12,539 bases of DNA from Paracoccaceae bacterium. Its GTDB lineage: Bacteria; Pseudomonadota; Alphaproteobacteria; Rhodobacterales; Rhodobacteraceae. The stretch is from assembly GCA_026982255.1 (NCBI GenBank), contig JALSHL010000242.1, positions 1 to 12,539 on the forward strand, read 5' to 3'. Of this stretch, positions 11,616 through 12,539 are shown one piece after another (position 1 is the stretch's first letter; each line of letters begins with the position of its first letter). The translations under genes and the position numbers were made by a program. The notes under the pieces are model-generated. The model was not told the origin of the DNA, did no database searches, and was given only the letters and a program-made list of their open reading frames with translations.

Positions 11616-12539
11616 ATGGCCCATATCAATGGCAAGCTGACAAAACGACAAATTGATACCCTGTCGAATCCGGGGCGTTATTCGGACGGGGGCGGGCTGT
11701 ATTTGAACGTTTCGCCAACGGGTGCCAAAAGCTGGGTGCTTAGAACGGTGGTCAAGGGCAGGCGTCGCGATATCGGGCTTGGCGGGCTTTCCTATACGTC
11801 CCTGCAAAATGCTCGCGAGAAAGCACAGGAATTTCGCAAGGTGGCGCGCAACGGGGGGGACCCGCTGGCAATAAACCGCAAGGCGGTTCCGTCATTCAAG
11901 GCGCTGGCCATCGAGGTCCACGCGCAGCGCCTCCCTACATGGAAAAACCCGAAGCACGCGCAGCAATGGATAAATACCCTGCGCGACTATGCTTTCCCGC
12001 ATATTGGCGACATGGAGGTCGACCGGATAGGCAGTCCCGAAGTTTTGGCCGTGCTGACCCCAATCTGGACCGCCAAGCCGGAAACTGCCAAACGCGTAAG
12101 CCAGCGATTGAAAGCAGTTCTGGATGTGGCCAAAGCCAGAGGTTTCATGGCAGGCGAGAACCCCGTGGTGACCATTCGCGACGCCGGAGTTTTGCCGACG
12201 GTCGCCAAATCGAAAAAACACCATGCGGCGATGCGCTGGCAGGATATCCCCGCCTTTTACGAGCAATTGAGAACCCGCGACGCTATGGCAGCACATGCGT
12301 TGCGCTTCCTGATACTGACCGGCGCGCGCACGGGCGAGGTGCTGGGCGCGACATGGAAGGAAATCGGAGGCGACCTATGGAGCATCCCCGCCGGTCGCAT
12401 GAAAGCCGGAAAAGAACATCGTGTGCCGCTTGTCGGGGAAGCCTTGGCCATTCTGGAGCAACTGCGCCCACTGGATAGCAAATATGTATTCGAGGGCCAG
12501 AAACGTCACGAGAGGTGGTCGCAAGATTTAGGACCAGTT
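11616..12539 (+). CDS. Tyrosine integrase, P4/DUF4102 type (C-terminus outside window or disrupted)
   Basis: The frame is open from the ATG to the window edge (308 codons). The DUF4102 arm-binding domain covers about 1-90 (RYSDGGGLYLNVSPTG, RRDIGLGG). The core-binding domain covers about 93-190 (HAQQWINTLRDYAFPHIG at 114-131). The catalytic domain begins near 205 and shows the first catalytic residue, R238 (LILTGARTGEVLG). A Lys in RMKAGKEHRVPL (261-272) is the probable beta-strand Lys. The HxxR box and nucleophile Tyr are not reached. Up to YVFEGQKRH (290-298) it follows the family closely. The next ten residues do not give the usual Pro-Leu-Ser-Asn-type continuation, so the gene may be interrupted at about 12510. 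It should drive integration at tRNA-Ser(GCT). It differs clearly from the left integrase, so the two islands are independent. Confidence 0.9.
   Translation, partial: MAHINGKLTKRQIDTLSNPGRYSDGGGLYLNVSPTGAKSWVLRTVVKGRRRDIGLGGLSYTSLQNAREKAQEFRKVARNGGDPLAINRKAVPSFKALAIEVHAQRLPTWKNPKHAQQWINTLRDYAFPHIGDMEVDRIGSPEVLAVLTPIWTAKPETAKRVSQRLKAVLDVAKARGFMAGENPVVTIRDAGVLPTVAKSKKHHAAMRWQDIPAFYEQLRTRDAMAAHALRFLILTGARTGEVLGATWKEIGGDLWSIPAGRMKAGKEHRVPLVGEALAILEQLRPLDSKYVFEGQKRHERWSQDLGPV

Larger units (their letters stand above)
11373..12539 (+). mobile_element. Left end of a second genomic island at tRNA-Ser(GCT)
   Basis: An intact tRNA gene is followed in the same direction, 153 bases later, by a P4-type integrase. 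This is the classic layout of an island integrated at a tRNA 3' end. The attachment core lies somewhere in the 3' part of the tRNA up to about 11462, and the opposite copy is outside the window. The stretch 11463-11615 is AT-rich and gene-free, with a repeated TTATTGA (11474-11480, 11483-11489) that could be an arm-type site. The exact left limit inside the tRNA cannot be fixed from one end. Confidence 0.75.

Noticed and set aside
1..12539. CRISPR array or rRNA genes
   Set aside because: No regularly spaced repeats of suitable length and no rRNA-like sequence were seen on either strand.

Overview
The window looks like a GC-rich alphaproteobacterial chromosome, most likely Rhodobacteraceae-like. 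This rests on recognised protein families (an SHP/DHC haem-protein operon, an alphaproteobacterial-type AspRS, an EI24 membrane protein, DUF4102-type integrases) and on codon and base composition read by eye. No database search was possible. About 8.4 kb of ordinary chromosome (roughly 3000-11460) lies between the ends of two different integrated elements whose integrases point outward, away from each other.

Left element (1 to about 2996, minus strand). In transcription order it holds a P4-type tyrosine integrase, a 342-base gene-free spacer full of dyads, an AlpA-type regulator, a small conserved hypothetical protein, and a CHC2/Toprim-type primase cut by the window edge. The last three are packed as one operon (4-base gap, then 8-base overlap). 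A 15-base stretch at 2982-2996 reads like the 3' end of a tRNA-Ser and may be the right attachment site.

Core, first block (3231-5293, minus strand). A three-gene operon encodes a membrane cytochrome b561 fused to a dihaem cytochrome c domain, an SHP-like monohaem protein (DUF1924) that keeps the unusual Asn haem-ligand motif, and a separate periplasmic dihaem cytochrome c (DHC). It ends in a strong hairpin. This appears to be a complete electron route from quinol to an oxygen- or NO-binding haem protein, with the DHC module present twice.

Core, second block (5471-11307, plus strand). aspS is followed after 66 bases by a DUF1800/DUF1501 pair of unknown function. The 66-base gap holds a perfect TATAAT, nested dyads, and a 10-bp inverted repeat that pairs with the DUF1800 ribosome binding site. 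A YdjA-like nitroreductase and an EI24/CysZ-like membrane protein follow, overlapping by 4 bases.

Right boundary (11373-12539). An intact tRNA-Ser(GCT) is followed, 153 bases after its CCA, by a second DUF4102 integrase that is cut by the window edge. Its last visible residues stop resembling an integrase at about 12510. The tRNA 3' end is the natural attachment site of this second island.

The most unusual items are the b561-DHC/SHP/DHC operon, the context-dependent hairpin before DUF1800, the possible Tat hitch-hiking of DUF1800 with DUF1501, and the cluster of CTATA/TATAG dyads and rare ATA codons inside the island primase gene.
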